Source: Prunus persica (lineage: Eukaryota > Streptophyta > Magnoliopsida > Rosales > Rosaceae). From it: 64,000 bases of DNA. The stretch is taken from the NCBI RefSeq assembly GCF_000346465.2, contig NC_034009.1:5843291-5907290 (forward strand), read 5' to 3'. A program made the translations under genes and the position numbers. The notes beneath the pieces were generated by a model, which worked only from the letters and a program-made list of their open reading frames with translations, ran no database searches and was not told the DNA's origin. Positions 46,650-58,159 of this stretch are shown piece after piece (the stretch's first letter is position 1; the number at the start of each line of letters is the position of its first letter).

Positions 46650-47655
46650 AGCAATGACAATCTTATGCTAGAATGTTTATGGTCTGGGCAATCCACGAAC
46701 ATTTCAAGCTATGAGATTCCTCATTATAGACAAAAACGAAAAAAAAACTACTCGTCAAATGAAATACATCTAATTGCTGCTAGGTTGGGCTGGCTGCTTT
46801 AAGGTGAGCAGAGTTGGCTTGTCTGGAGGGCTTGCCCTCCTTTGGCAATATGGGATGAATATAATGATTCGTTCTTCATCGCCAGGTCATATTGATGCCA
46901 TCTTTGGAGGTTTGGAGCCAACTGCATTTAGGTTTACTAGTTTTTATGGAAACCCGTATATGAAGCTGCACAAGCATTTGTGGGATCTATTACAGTGGAT
47001 TGCGGGTGATGTGATTGGCCCATGGCTAGTGGGTGGTGATTTTAATGAAATAGTTACGGCACATAAGTATTTACACTGCCGATTTCTGGCTATGTCATAG
47101 ATAAGGGATTGTGGTGCAGCTCTTAAGGATTATGGTATGTCGACGGTAGGTTTCAGAGGATATAAATTTATTTGGTCCAACCAATGGAGAGGTAGTGGTA
47201 ATGTTCAGCTTTGTTTGGATAGGATGGTGGCAAATGATTTAATGTTTCTAGCTTTCCCGGATATGCTTACCCATCATCTTAATTCTGTGGTATCGGACCA
47301 TCTCCCTATCCTCAAGGAGTGTGGGTCGCATAGTTGGGCATGGAGAAAGCAACGTTTTATGTTCGAGGAACTTTGGACCACATTTGAAGGTTGTCAGGAT
47401 ACCATTACTAGTGCTTGGAGGGTTGATCAGGGGTCTGTTTTGAGCAAATTGCATTCTTGCCAGGCATCCTTGACCCGGTGGAATAAGGAGAATGTTGGCT
47501 ATATTTCTACAAAAGTAAGATGTTTGCAGAGTAAGCTAGATATTTTAATGGGAAATGAGCAAGATGCAACAATTGCTCTTCAACAGAAAGCTCTCTCGCA
47601 GAGCCATCTCTCTTCCCTCCGCGAGCCTCGTCAACGTCGCCGAGCCTTATCCTAG
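46650..47655 (+). pseudogene. LINE ORF2 endonuclease remnant
   Basis: From about 46656 the frame reads the start of a plant L1 endonuclease (NVYGLGNPRTFQAMRFLI). It continues through GGLALLWQYGM, FTSFYGNPYMKLHKHLWDLL and PWLVGGDFNEIV, then after a stop CLDRMVANDLMFLAFPD and VVSDHLPIL, which carry the conserved catalytic SDH. It continues to about 47585 in the linker to reverse transcriptase. Frameshifts and stops near 46740 and 47098 break it, and the reverse transcriptase is not present downstream. Confidence 0.82.
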
Positions 47656-47885
47656 TCTACGATCGTGGTTTCTCTCTCTCATGTTTTTCTGATGGTTTAT
47701 CTATCGTGGTTTCTATATTTTCCTTTTGTTTGTTGATGATGCCCGTCGTCGTTCACCTAGCTATCTCTCTTTCCTCCACGAGCCTTGTCAGCACTTGTCG
47801 AGCTTCTATGCCGTGCTACACTGCTGTTGTTCCCTTTGCATACCCCTTCTTTCCCTATGTCCCAAGTGCATACCCCCTGTTTCCC
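47590..47885 (+). mobile_element. Fragment related to the interior of the non-autonomous LTR element
   Basis: Two CTCCGCGAGCCTCGTCA...CGAGCCTT-type phrases (about 47612 and 47762) match the internal region of the LTR element at 16050-16150. The fragment is wedged between two copies of the same LINE endonuclease segment. Boundaries are uncertain. Confidence 0.5.
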
Positions 47886-47886
47886 C

Positions 47887-48208
47887 ATGTCGACGGTGGG
47901 TTTCAGAGGGTATAAATTTACTTGGTCCAACCGATGGAGAGGTAGTGGTAATGGTAATGTTCACCTTCATTTGGATAGGATGGTGGCAAATTATTTAATG
48001 TTCTTAGCTTTCCCGAATATGCTTACCCATCATCTTAATTCTGCGGTATCAAACCATTTCCCTATCCTTACGGGGTGTGGGTCGCATAGTTAGGCATGGA
48101 GGAAGCGACGTTTTATGTTCATGGAACTTTGGACCACATTTGAAGGTTGTCAGGATACCATTACTAGTGCTTGGAGGGCCGCTCAGGGGTCTGTTTTGAG
48201 CAAATTGC
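47887..48208 (+). pseudogene. Second copy of part of the LINE endonuclease
   Basis: ATGTCGACGGTGGGTTTCAG... repeats 47137-47458 with scattered differences (LDRMVANYLMFLAFPN, VSNHFPIL). It is out of frame with its surroundings and carries a TAG near 48092. The conserved SDH here reads SNH, so even the domain fragment is dead. Confidence 0.85.
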
Positions 48209-48618
48209 ACTCGCTGGTTTGTTATTTCTGTGGATGATTGCACTTGCATGATGTGGTTGTACTTGATGAAAAATAACAGTGATGTTTTTGCTGTTTTTAG
48301 AATTTTCACCAGATTGTTCTATTGACAGGTATAGTGCCAAACTTATGGCCTGAGGTTTAACCTAGACTTATGGAACTTTGGACCACATTTGAAGGTTGTC
48401 AAGATACCATTACTAGTGCTTGGAGGGCCGCTCAGGGGTCTGTTTTGAGCAAATTGCACTCGCTGGTTTGTTATTTCTGTGGATGATTGCACTTGCATGA
48501 TGTGGTTGTACTTGATGAAAAATAACAGTGATGTTTTTGCTGTTTTTAGAATTTTCACCAAATTGTTCTATTGACAGGTATAGTGCCATACTTATGGCCT
48601 GAGGTTTAACCTAGACTT
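48121..48618 (+). repeat. 249-bp tandem duplication spanning a LINE/copia junction
   Basis: The unit starting ATGGAACTTTGGACCACATT occurs at 48121 and 48370, a period of 249 bp with very few differences. Each unit joins the end of the LINE fragment to a copia integrase fragment, so the junction existed before it was duplicated. Confidence 0.93.
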
Positions 48619-49260
48619 ATGATATTGATTATCAAGAGACGTTTGCACCGGTGGCTAAGATCAATACCAATCGAGTTCTATTACCTTTAGCTGTAAACTT
48701 TAATTGTCCATTCAAGCAATATGATGTAAAAAATGTCTTCTTACATGGAGACTTACATGAGGAAATCTACATGTCATTGCCGCAAGGTTATAAGGCTCCT
48801 AATGATGCTAGTGCTGTATGTAAATTGAAGAAGGCACTATATGGATTGAAGCAGTCTCCGAGAGCTTGGTTTGGGAGTTTCAGTCTTTCCATAAAAAAAA
48901 AATTGGTTATGAGTAGAGCAATGCTGATCGTACTTTATTTTTAAAAGGAAGAATGGTAAGTTAACAGCTCTTATTATTTGTGTGGATGATTTGATTGTGA
49001 TTGGTGATTATCTTGATGAAATTGGCAAACTGAAAGGCTATTTAGCTTCTGAGTTCGATATGAAGGATCTCGGTGGATTAAAATATTTTTTAGGTATTGA
49101 GGTAACTCGTTATGAACAGGGAATTTTCTTGTCACAAAGAAAATATGTTCTTGATTTGCTAAAGGAAACAGGTATGCTTGGTGTGAACCGATTGGTACTC
49201 CTATAGAACGAAATCATGGTTTGGAAGAATATCCAGATCAAGTTCCAATTGAAGTCCTTA
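48209..49260 (+). pseudogene. Ty1/copia integrase and reverse transcriptase fragments
   Basis: Twice (48209-48320 and 48457-48570) the reading RWFVIFVDDC..-MMWLYLMKNNSDVFAVF-type integrase core appears. From 48620 a copia reverse transcriptase follows: YQETFAPVAKI, CPFKQYDVKNVFLHGDLHEE, VCKLKKALYGLKQSPRAW and, after a frame break near 48895, ICVDDLIVIGDYLDEI with KYFLGIEVTRYEQGIFLSQRKY. It fades after GTPIERNHGLEEYPDQVPIE-like codons at about 49250. The segment between integrase and RT is deleted, and no LTR is attached. It is dead. Confidence 0.88.
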
Positions 49261-49539
49261 TTTGTCTTAAGGCATAGAAAGGACCTCACTATTCAGTTTA
49301 CCGTTTCAAATGACAATTGTTTTTTTTAAGTCATTTACTTTGTGCGCAAGTCTATTTTTATTTATTTATTTACAAGTCTTTTAGGGTTTTAACACTACTA
49401 ATATTGGCACACTCGCAAATTCACATAAGCTCAACCCTGTTTTAAGGCTTGGACATTTTTAGGGTAAATATATTTTCGCACTCCCCGTGGGATCTCTAAT
49501 ACACATATTACTAACAACTTATGTTGGTATATCCGTTAC
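49261..49539. other. Short AT-rich spacer
   Basis: No gene or clear repeat is seen between the copia fragment and the third DPH2-tail copy. Confidence 0.4.
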
Positions 49540-50012
49540 ATGGACTAAAGTTACTTCGTTTTACCAAAAAGATTGTTATAAGACATTTCAAACTTGGAAG
49601 TTCTAAAATTGTTGCATAATTGCAGAATGGTACTGAGGAAGATAATAAAGGAGCTCTTACTTTAGCAAATGCAATAGAGAAGGCTCTGCAATTGCATGAC
49701 AACCCTAATTCTATAGTGAAAGAAACAGCTAAATCTATTGCAGTATTTTTAGCCACTCGATCCTTTTAAGGTTTAGATATACATTATGAAGGTTCCTTGC
49801 CAGAACCATATTTTATAGGGAGATGTAGAAGGGTAGTAGGGTATGAAGATGAGAAAAACGGGCATCGTGTTGAAGGATGTCCCATTGGTAGATGTGTGGA
49901 AGGCAACAGGTGTAGGTGACCGCCCGAGAGGGGACATGTAAATGAAAGAGCATACTATTGATGTCTCCCTTGCAGCATGGAGTGCATCTATATGAAACCG
50001 AGACTATGTAAA
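49540..50012 (+). pseudogene. Duplicated DPH2 3' end, copy 3 (degenerate)
   Basis: This matches DPH2 from the end of intron 9 (TTACCAAAAAGATTGTTATAA at about 49559) through exon 10 (about 49624-49860) and its 3' flank. Exon 10 here has in-frame damage, including SFx-stop where DPH2 has SYQGL (about 49768), and a shortened end near 49860. It is more diverged than copy 2. The TAA Harbinger site at about 50009 is unoccupied. Confidence 0.88.
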
Positions 50013-50123
50013 GGGAGAAACAAGTTTACTAGGACTTGGGTTACAAGTTTACTAGGAATAGGAAACCAAAACCCTACTAGATTGGGCTAAGAAATATGCC
50101 CTTAAAGCCATCAAATTATGTAA

Positions 50124-50918
50124 GAGCAACTCCACCCATTTTCCATGGCTAAGGGCAAGGGGGGGCTAGGGCAGTTACTATTCATGTAAATAGTTGCTGC
50201 CTTTGCAAAAAGCAATGTGTGTTTCCATCCGTTGCCATTTTTCTTTTTTTTTTTAACCTAAACAATTAATTTGGATAATATTTTCAGATAAGATTTTTGG
50301 GTTCGTACATGTCAATATTTATTATCAAATTCATATCTCATAATCGGATAAAATTTTAGGATAAGATTTTCAGTTTCAAATTTTAAATTTCAAATTTTAG
50401 ATAAATTTCAGAACATCTTCCACGGTTGCCCACGTGCCCCCGGCTTCGATGGAAGATGCCATGAGATGGTGAATAAAATGAAAATTGGAAGTGATGAAAA
50501 TTTTGTGTAGAAGGTGAAAAACAATAGAATTTATGAAATTGTATGAGGATTTGGTGTTCAAAGTGAAGAAGAATGGTAGGTATTTATAGGAAAAAAGTTC
50601 AGAATTTTTTGGTAATTCTTTAAAAAAATGTCAAATTTTTTTTTTTTCACATTTTTTTGCCCAAAAAAAACCCAGTCATTGGATTTGGAAAAAAAAAAAA
50701 AAAAAAAAAAAGCATCCGCGCAACTGGAATGCGGCACTTGTCAAGTGACCGTTGGTCGACGTCAGCATTGACGTCACCTCGCCTCGGGCTGCTTCCCCCA
50801 GCTAGATGGCCCTGTCGCGTGGCACCCGCCTTGGCTAGGCTGTCTTGGCCCGCTGGAACCCGCTGCTTGGGATCGAGCCCTGTCCTGCCCGAGCTTGGGT
50901 TTGTTGTTGGACTTGCTC
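50124..50918. mobile_element. PIF/Harbinger element 4 (795-bp non-autonomous)
   Basis: It starts GAGCAACTCCACCC, like element 3, and ends TTGGACTTGCTC, and is flanked by TAA (50121-50123 and 50919-50921). Near 50412-50463 the reverse strand retains the first codons of a Myb-like gene (MASSIEAGG-type), matching 38850-38897. So it is a deletion derivative of an autonomous element. An A-run lies at about 50690-50711. Confidence 0.88.
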
Positions 50919-50921
50919 TAA

Positions 50922-53181
50922 TAGTTAGAGTTAAAGACATCTTTAATAAAAGACATATTATGTTATCAATAGGCAAGAAAGGTTGTTTTATACAATAAAT
51001 CATCCTATATTATCTTTCAATATGGAGAACAACCATAGTCCAAGGAATACACAAGTGGATATGAGAGCTATGTAATGAGATTGCATACATGGAGACTTCT
51101 CATCATCCCTAAATCCTAAATATGTTCATGGTAATAGGAATATTGATTGGGCATCAATATTCTGCAAAGACTTGTACACACAGTATCGTCCCTATATGTA
51201 GGGAATGGCAAGGTCTCAAGTCATTAAGTGTGGAGACACATCGATATGTGTATATGTGCTTGTAGAAGAACAAGTACACTGAAGGCGATCCAACACATGA
51301 GTTACAACATGGAAGTCTTTACTTACATGTCAAGCTGGAAGTCATAATTTGCAATGGTGCAAACTAATCCTTAGACCTGAGGCATCATAGATGTTTTGTG
51401 GCTATGTTGTTAATCTTTGAGGGCACTATACGGTCATGCTGAATTAGGCATAGCTTAAAGGTGCTCATCAGGATTCTCAATAGTGTCATGGAAGTAAATG
51501 AATGTACAATAAGGAATCTCTACTCTCAGTAAAGGAGAGAGAATACTCCAAAATATGATTGGTCAAATCTCTAAGCAGAGTAGTGGATAAGACTTGAAAG
51601 AAGAAGTCTTCAAGTGTTACCAGGATAATCATATAAAATGAATGATTCACATTAGGATATTGACAATCGGATTCCATGATCTAATAACGTGAATAAGGAG
51701 TATTGACATAAGAGAATGATTCAATTGCACGGTTATTCCAATTTAAATAGGTTCTTACACAACGTCTCATTTAGCTCGGATAACTGTGACTTGCTGCTAG
51801 GCGACAACCATGGTTTGTGAATGTCCTAAAAGGTTTCAATTAACCTTTATTAATAGAAAGAATTAAATTGTGGAATTTAATTTATATATTCAAAGAAACT
51901 AGGCTAAGATACTTTGTTTAAAATGAAATTGGTTTAGCTCAACTAGTATAAACAAAATGAATATGACATTTATAATGTTTTTGTTGTATAGGTTGTGGCT
52001 AAATTTCATTTCCTAAGCATTAGATGCATGTTTCCTTCACTTGGCTACGTAAGAATTCATTGTCCAATCGAACCTTCTAGTTCCTGGATGCTCCATAGAA
52101 ATCCATTGTTATTCCTTTCTTCCACCGAGAAAGTTTCATTTCAAATCACAAGAGAAATTTCTCTCTCTTTTTTTATAAGCACCGACCGTTCGTCATGATT
52201 GGGTGACGGTTCGCCTGGAGCAAAATTCACAACTCGAGCCTCTCTACCAAAATCCAACTGGTTGGCTGGCCACACCGGCCGGTAGCTTTCTTGCTGCTGC
52301 CAAATCCTACGACTTCTTCTCCTCTCTTGTTGCTCCTTTTCATGCAGCACCTTGGTTCCTCTTCTTCCTCCTACATTATGGTGAGCCAAATCACAACACT
52401 AGCTACATGTAATGAGCAACTAAGGCAAGGGTGGAACTACTTCCAAGGCTATATATATGTTTAACTTGTTTTATATATAGCCCAGTACGTACTAACTTAT
52501 TCAAGTCCAAAAAAGTCTAAGTCCTTATGAATTTAGTTGGAGAGCATCAATTTGATAATAGGTACACTTTCAATTATGTTGTTGAACATATTTTCATTTT
52601 GATAATATGTGTTTTTTAGTTGCATTTAATATGTATTGGTTTTAAGTTTTTTTTTAGGACCTTTCCTTTTGAGAGGGCCGATAATATACTAAACTCACAC
52701 ACACTATATTCATACTAGGACTTGAACCTAGGACCTTGCTTGGGAGAGCAGTTGCTCCAAACCACCACACTAGTGGGTCCTTTTGCATATATGTTTTAAG
52801 TTAAAGCTTATTGGAAATGAACATTTAGCTCTGCACTCAAGGACCTAAGTTCGATTTCCCACTCACCCAATATCGCTTATATAAGAAGGAAAAAACTTAT
52901 TGGAAATTAGTCAATTGAACTATGAACTAGTGTATGTTTTTATTTATTTATAACAAAACAATACAAGCAACAGTCTAAACTACAAGTGGGAGGGGAGTTT
53001 CTCACACACACACATTATCAAGGTGTCATGGAGGTTCAAACATGAGACCAATGGTTTGCGAGTCAAGGTCCCTTTCTATTGGGCTAGACCCCGTTGAAGA
53101 ACTAGCGTGGTTATATGATTTAATGTTTGCTTTTATTTCTAGAAAGACTATAGAATCTGGAAGTACCAAAAAAATAAAATA
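50922..53181. other. Long stretch without a recognisable gene
   Basis: 50950-51850 reads like non-coding transposon sequence without open frames or family motifs. 51995-52412 has short open stretches on both strands (82 codons on minus, 69 on plus) that I could not assign. 52650-53100 contains scrambled words common near plant repeats. Left of 53182 the DNA is unlike the corresponding DNA left of 39954, which places the duplication boundary. Confidence 0.45.
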
Positions 53182-54641
53182 TCATTAAATTTTAAGCTAA
53201 TAAATTTAGCTAGACTACCCGTAAAAACATTTCTGGTTCCGCCCTTGAACTAAGGTCTTGTTTGATGGCTTAGTTTCTTAGTTTTTGGTTACTTTTCATC
53301 AAAGATAGTGAGAGGGGAGACAGTAAATCTGAATTGTGAAGCATAAGATACATAAGCCAGACTTTTTCCATTCACATCAAGATAAAAGTTTTCTCTGTCT
53401 GCAGATGACTGCACTTTAAACTTCCTTGCCTAACTTCTATGATTTTTACTTCCCTTTTATATTTAACTTGCATTTTAGGTATTAATATGGAGTTGTAATT
53501 ACAATTATGGCAGTTAATGAAATGCTTGGAATACATTATAAATAAAATATGAAGTCTAATGGCAACGATGTAAAAACATAGGAATATTATGACATCTTAT
53601 ATCTTACTGGTAATTTAAGTTTAAAATTGAGTTTTCCACATAGATTTATAAAATGATGGGTATATGTCTAGGAAATAAAAATGGTAGGGACCTATATTGG
53701 AAAAACCCTAAATTTTATTAAGAAACCACAAAAGGGCACAACAATACAACAAAAAGTAAAATCCAACCAAGCTCAGCAACAAGGATATACTTTTTTAGTG
53801 GAAAATGTTGGGAACACTGACTTATATCATGATTTGATTTTTCTTTGGCCTACAAATCAATTCTTTTATGTGGAAAATTCTTTTGACTTTGTCACTCAAA
53901 TTGTACAAATATGGTTGTGTGGCTTTTAAAAGGCAACGTGACGTGTGGGATGGGCTGCCAATTTTGAAACTTATTAGCTTCTTTGAGAAGCTGGTGCAAC
54001 ATTTATGCGCGTGAACACTTGGCGGATTGATCCATCAGAGAAGACAAAATAATGGTGTCATTTGGACAGACTTGGGCAATTGATCCGGCAACAAGTCTTT
54101 CATGGTTCCTTTAGCCTCGTTTGTTACGGAAGATTGTCTTGGCATGAACTATTCTAAGAAATTGTCTTGGCCTGAATTGGCTTAAGTTGAATAACACTTA
54201 ACCTATGTTTGGTGATGCTTGGATTGGGACTAAATTTAAATTGATTAAAATATCAATAAATAGGACGATATATTTCAACTTCTGTTATACTGTACAAACG
54301 TGGGTTAAAAATATTCCAATTTTTTTTTTTTTGCTAGTAAATAGACCAGACCCGACCCGTTAATTCTAGGCCAAAGTTCCCAAAGTTTTATTTAATAAGG
54401 TTTATTTTTTAGGTTTATATAGGTTTTAAATTTAAGGGCATTTGTGTCTATTTAAGTGAATTTTTTACTATATTTGAAATATTTTATAAAAACTGATATT
54501 TTTGAAATTAAGGATCAAGTTTTGATAAATTCTCTAATAAATACATTAGTTTTAAGTTTTAGATTTATTACATTTTTTTATTTCTTGCTTGCATTTATTA
54601 ACTGTCATTTCTTTATCTCTTTTTCGAAGCCTCAAAAGTCC

Positions 54642-55368
54642 AGTCAATGGATGGGGCCGTCTGAGTTGTTTTGTACGGTGGAAAACGTATAAACTGGATT
54701 TCGTGTCCTGGACTTCAATAATTTTTTCATATCTTTTATTTATTTAAACAACTTGGACTTCGTAGAAATGGGGCTTTTTCTTTGGGTCAAGAAGTCAGTC
54801 AATGGAATACGTGTTCTCTCCGCCATCGATGGGGCAGCCTCTGTTTACCTCTCCTACTTTTGGGTGAAGAAGTCAGTCAAGTCTTTATTTATAAGATTTT
54901 TGAAGTTGTTAAGATATCTACTGTGGCCAACAAAATTCACGAACTTGCTTTCAGAAAATATTCAGATAACAATTATTTAATTGAGTAGACAAATAAATTC
55001 AAATTCAAGTGATGATTTTCGCAGAGATCATCGCTGAAGAATATCAAAAAAATATACAATTTGAATCATAAAAAAATAATATTATATAAGTCCTACAACA
55101 GTGTTCCACAAACAAAAAAATCCTCAAATGAAGCTTTTATGAGTAGGTACGAGCTTTATTAATTATCCCTGACAAGATTGTAGACCACCATGGAAAGTCT
55201 CCTGCGGTAGTAGATGTAATTTGGGAATCCAAAGAAACTAATTTGCACGCCAGACATGCAAGTCAATGTCAACTCAAGTCATACACGATTTCTGATAAAT
55301 TCATGTCGGAAAATGAATTTCTAGGGAAGTTATGAGCATTTCAGACTCTATGTTTCTCTATAAATATC
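54642..55368 (+). promoter_or_regulatory. Chitinase B promoter (same as chitinase A)
   Basis: The same TATA box (about 55356) and the same five W-box cores occur at 54642, 54785, 54797, 54875 and 55261, exactly 13228 bp from those of chitinase A. Both genes should therefore start out with the same cis control. Confidence 0.6.
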
Positions 55369-55419
55369 CAACAACAAATCTTAACCTTCATTCTCATTCT
55401 TCACTAGCCCTTCACCAAA

Positions 55420-56714
55420 ATGGCTTTCTACAATACAACAAAACACCTTCTAAGCCTCACTGCCCTAGTCTTTGTGGCTGGAGCACTGCTAAAAAATGTG
55501 ACAGCACAAAATTGTGGCTGTGCCCCAGATCTATGTTGTAGCCAGTATGGCTACTGCGGCAGCAGCGAAGACTATTGCGGCCCGGGTTGTCAACAAGGCC
55601 CTTGTACTGGCGGTGGCGGCGGCACACCTACCACACCAAGCCCCAGTGGTGGTGGTGGTTCGTCGGTGGCTGATATTGTAACCCAAGAATTCTTCAATGG
55701 AATCATTAACCAGGCTCCTTCAGACTGTGTTGGGAAGAACTTCTACACTCGAGATGGTTTTATTAACGCTGTGAACTCATATTCTGACTTAGGTAGACGT
55801 GGTTCGGTTGACGAGTCTAAACGGGAAATCGCAGCTTTCTTTGCTCATGCGACTCATGAGACTGGCTGTAAGATATTCCTTTCCTCCCCTCTCATACATA
55901 CAATGTGACATGAACAAATTATAACTCCCCTCTCTCATTAAAAACGTGCATATGTTACATGTTGTGAAATTATATGTTTCACAACGTGCAATAAGAGCAC
56001 GTTGTATTATACAACTTTTAGCAACATGCATTTAGTGTGCGTCGTCGAAATGCGTTTAGTGCATATCATGTCTGAAAGTTTCTATAGTTGCTAAATATTT
56101 TCCATGTATTAAGCTCCACAATTACCGAATGAATTTCCTCATTATGATATGCACAGATATTTATGTCAAATAGTTGATAACCTATAAAAATTCAAAACCC
56201 CTATTTCTCATATAAAAATTTGATGGGTCTTATATATTGTCAACATAAATAGAACAAACAAAAGAAAACACAGATGAACCTAACAAAATAACTTTTTCTT
56301 TTTTGTTCAGATTTTTGCTTCATAGAAGAGGACGAGGCGACTCGTGAAACCGCCTGCCAGCCAAGCACAGAGTATCCATGCAACCCCGACAAAAAATACT
56401 ATGGGCGTGGACCATTCCAAATTACATGGAATTACAATTATGGACCTGCTGGAAAAAGCATTGGCTTGGACCTTTTAAACTCTCCAGAAACCGTGGCCTC
56501 AGACGCTGCTGTTGCGTTCAAGACTGCCATTTGGTATTGGGTGGGAAATGTTCGTTCTGTTTTAAGTCAAGGATTTGGAGCCACAACTCGAGCCATTAAT
56601 GGTGCTAAGGAATGCGATGGTAAAAGACCTGACCTAGTTCAAGCCCGGGCCGCCTTGTACCAGAGTTATTGCAGCCAACTTAATGTTGATCCTGGCGCTA
56701 ATCTCAGTTGCTAG
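55420..56714 (+). CDS. Class IV chitinase B (hevein + GH19, two exons)
   Basis: Secreted chitinase acting on fungal wall chitin. Exons 55420-55867 and 56311-56714 join to 283 residues with the same intron as chitinase A. Exon 1 (signal peptide, hevein domain, hinge, first GH19 part including HATHETG) appears identical to A. Exon 2 differs at 18 residues. Here the cleft motif is the family-typical [16 protein letters not shown], and the following [16 protein letters not shown] is also closer to the usual form. B therefore looks like the conserved enzyme and A the altered one. The sixfold GHETG-type catalytic Glu147 is shared. A poly(A)-type AATAAAATAAAG lies at about 56861. Confidence 0.93.
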
Positions 56715-57359
56715 AATGCCAAAACTTATTAATTATATAGAGATTATCGTTAATTGCCCACTTTAATATGATATATATCAATATATCATTTTTTTTTTTT
56801 GTTTGTTCCCAAGCTAGCATGGAAGGAGAGGACTACCTCCTGTTGTGTACTCCACCCATTGAATAAAATAAAGATTAAATATTTGTATTGAATGTGTTTT
56901 TTGTCATTCGCTAGGGAGGAGGATGAGGCATTATTATATTGAATTGCCTCAAGATTGTCTTCTATATGAATCGAACCCGAGTGCACTAAGGGGGGCATGT
57001 GAGAGTTTTGGCCAACTTTTTTACCGTGATGCCACCCCATGTGCTGTATTGAATCTTATATATATTGTTGAAAATTGTAGGAATCTTTGTGAAGTCTGTT
57101 TAGCGAACATTTGTGATTGGTTTGATATGAATATGAGATTAGTTGTGCTGAGGACTTGTTTTCTTCTAAATTTGTTTATATATCGGCTTCTACCCTAACT
57201 TGAGAAAGAATAAATACTCCTTGGCAATAAAGATTGCTTGGAGTACAATTCGGGCTAATTACCAGTTATAAGCAACTAGAAACCCCAATCAAATAAGGTC
57301 ATATAAGCCACAATTTGACTCAAGAAAAATTCAGGCCCAAACATGAACAAAAGCGCATA

Positions 57360-57931
57360 TGTTGTAAAGTATAAAGTAGTGGAGCCCACTTACTATTTGT
57401 TTGTAGACTTTGGTGCATGAGTTTATTCACGGGTGAATAGTGAATAGTGAAGATGAATCACGGGTGCCATTTATCAATGCCTATAAATAGGCAACCTGCA
57501 AAGTGAAAGGGAAGAGAAGAAAAGAAGAGAAAGGGAGAAACGGAAAAAGAAGAGGAAAGAAACAAAGAAGAGGAAAGAAAGAAGAGAGGAAAGAGAGAAG
57601 AGAAAAGAGGAAAGAAATAAGGGAAAAGAGAAAAGAAGAGAAAGGGAAACGGAAAGAAACAAAGAAGAGGAAAAAGTGAAGGGGAAAGAGACAAGAGGAA
57701 GAGAAGGAAGAAAGAGGGTGAATGAGTGAAGAGAGAGAGAGCAGAGAGAAAATTCAGTGAGCCACACATGTTGTAAACACTAAAGTTGTAGCCATATTAT
57801 TTTATATAGTGAAAAGTTACTGTTGCTGCTCTCCGAGGACGTAGGCATAGCCAAACCTCGTTAAATACTGTGTCTCATCTACTTTACGTGCAGCTCAATA
57901 TTCGTACATATTCCAGGTTATTTTTATAACA
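57360..57931 (+). repeat. 5' LTR (572 bp) of the copia-like element
   Basis: Contains CCTATAAATAGGC (about 57479), a good TATA box, followed by a ~260-bp almost pure purine tract (GAAAGGGAAGAGAAGAAAAG and variants) as the transcribed leader. Confidence 0.93.
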
Positions 57932-58159
57932 CGTTATCAGCACGAGAAGCTCTCAGGTATAATTTTTGTGCTGCACTATTATTTATACTACTAACCATTA
58001 TGTTGATGTAAGGAAGAAAAGAAGAAAAGCCAACATAATTTGTCTAGCTTTCAAACTAATGAATCATGGTGTTGATAAGATTCCAACGAAGAAAAAAAAG
58101 GGGGGTTGGAAAAGCTTCCTACAGTAATTTTCACTTTCTTATATTTTTAGTGGTGGTTT

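Noticed and set aside
52690..53100. tRNA-like words (GAACCTAGGACC and similar)
   Set aside because: No cloverleaf or intact A and B boxes could be formed; looks like repeat debris.
57458..57769. Long minus-strand open frames rich in Ser, Phe and Leu (also at 62684-62995)
   Set aside because: They are the reverse of the purine-rich LTR leader; low complexity, no start context, present only because the tract lacks stops.
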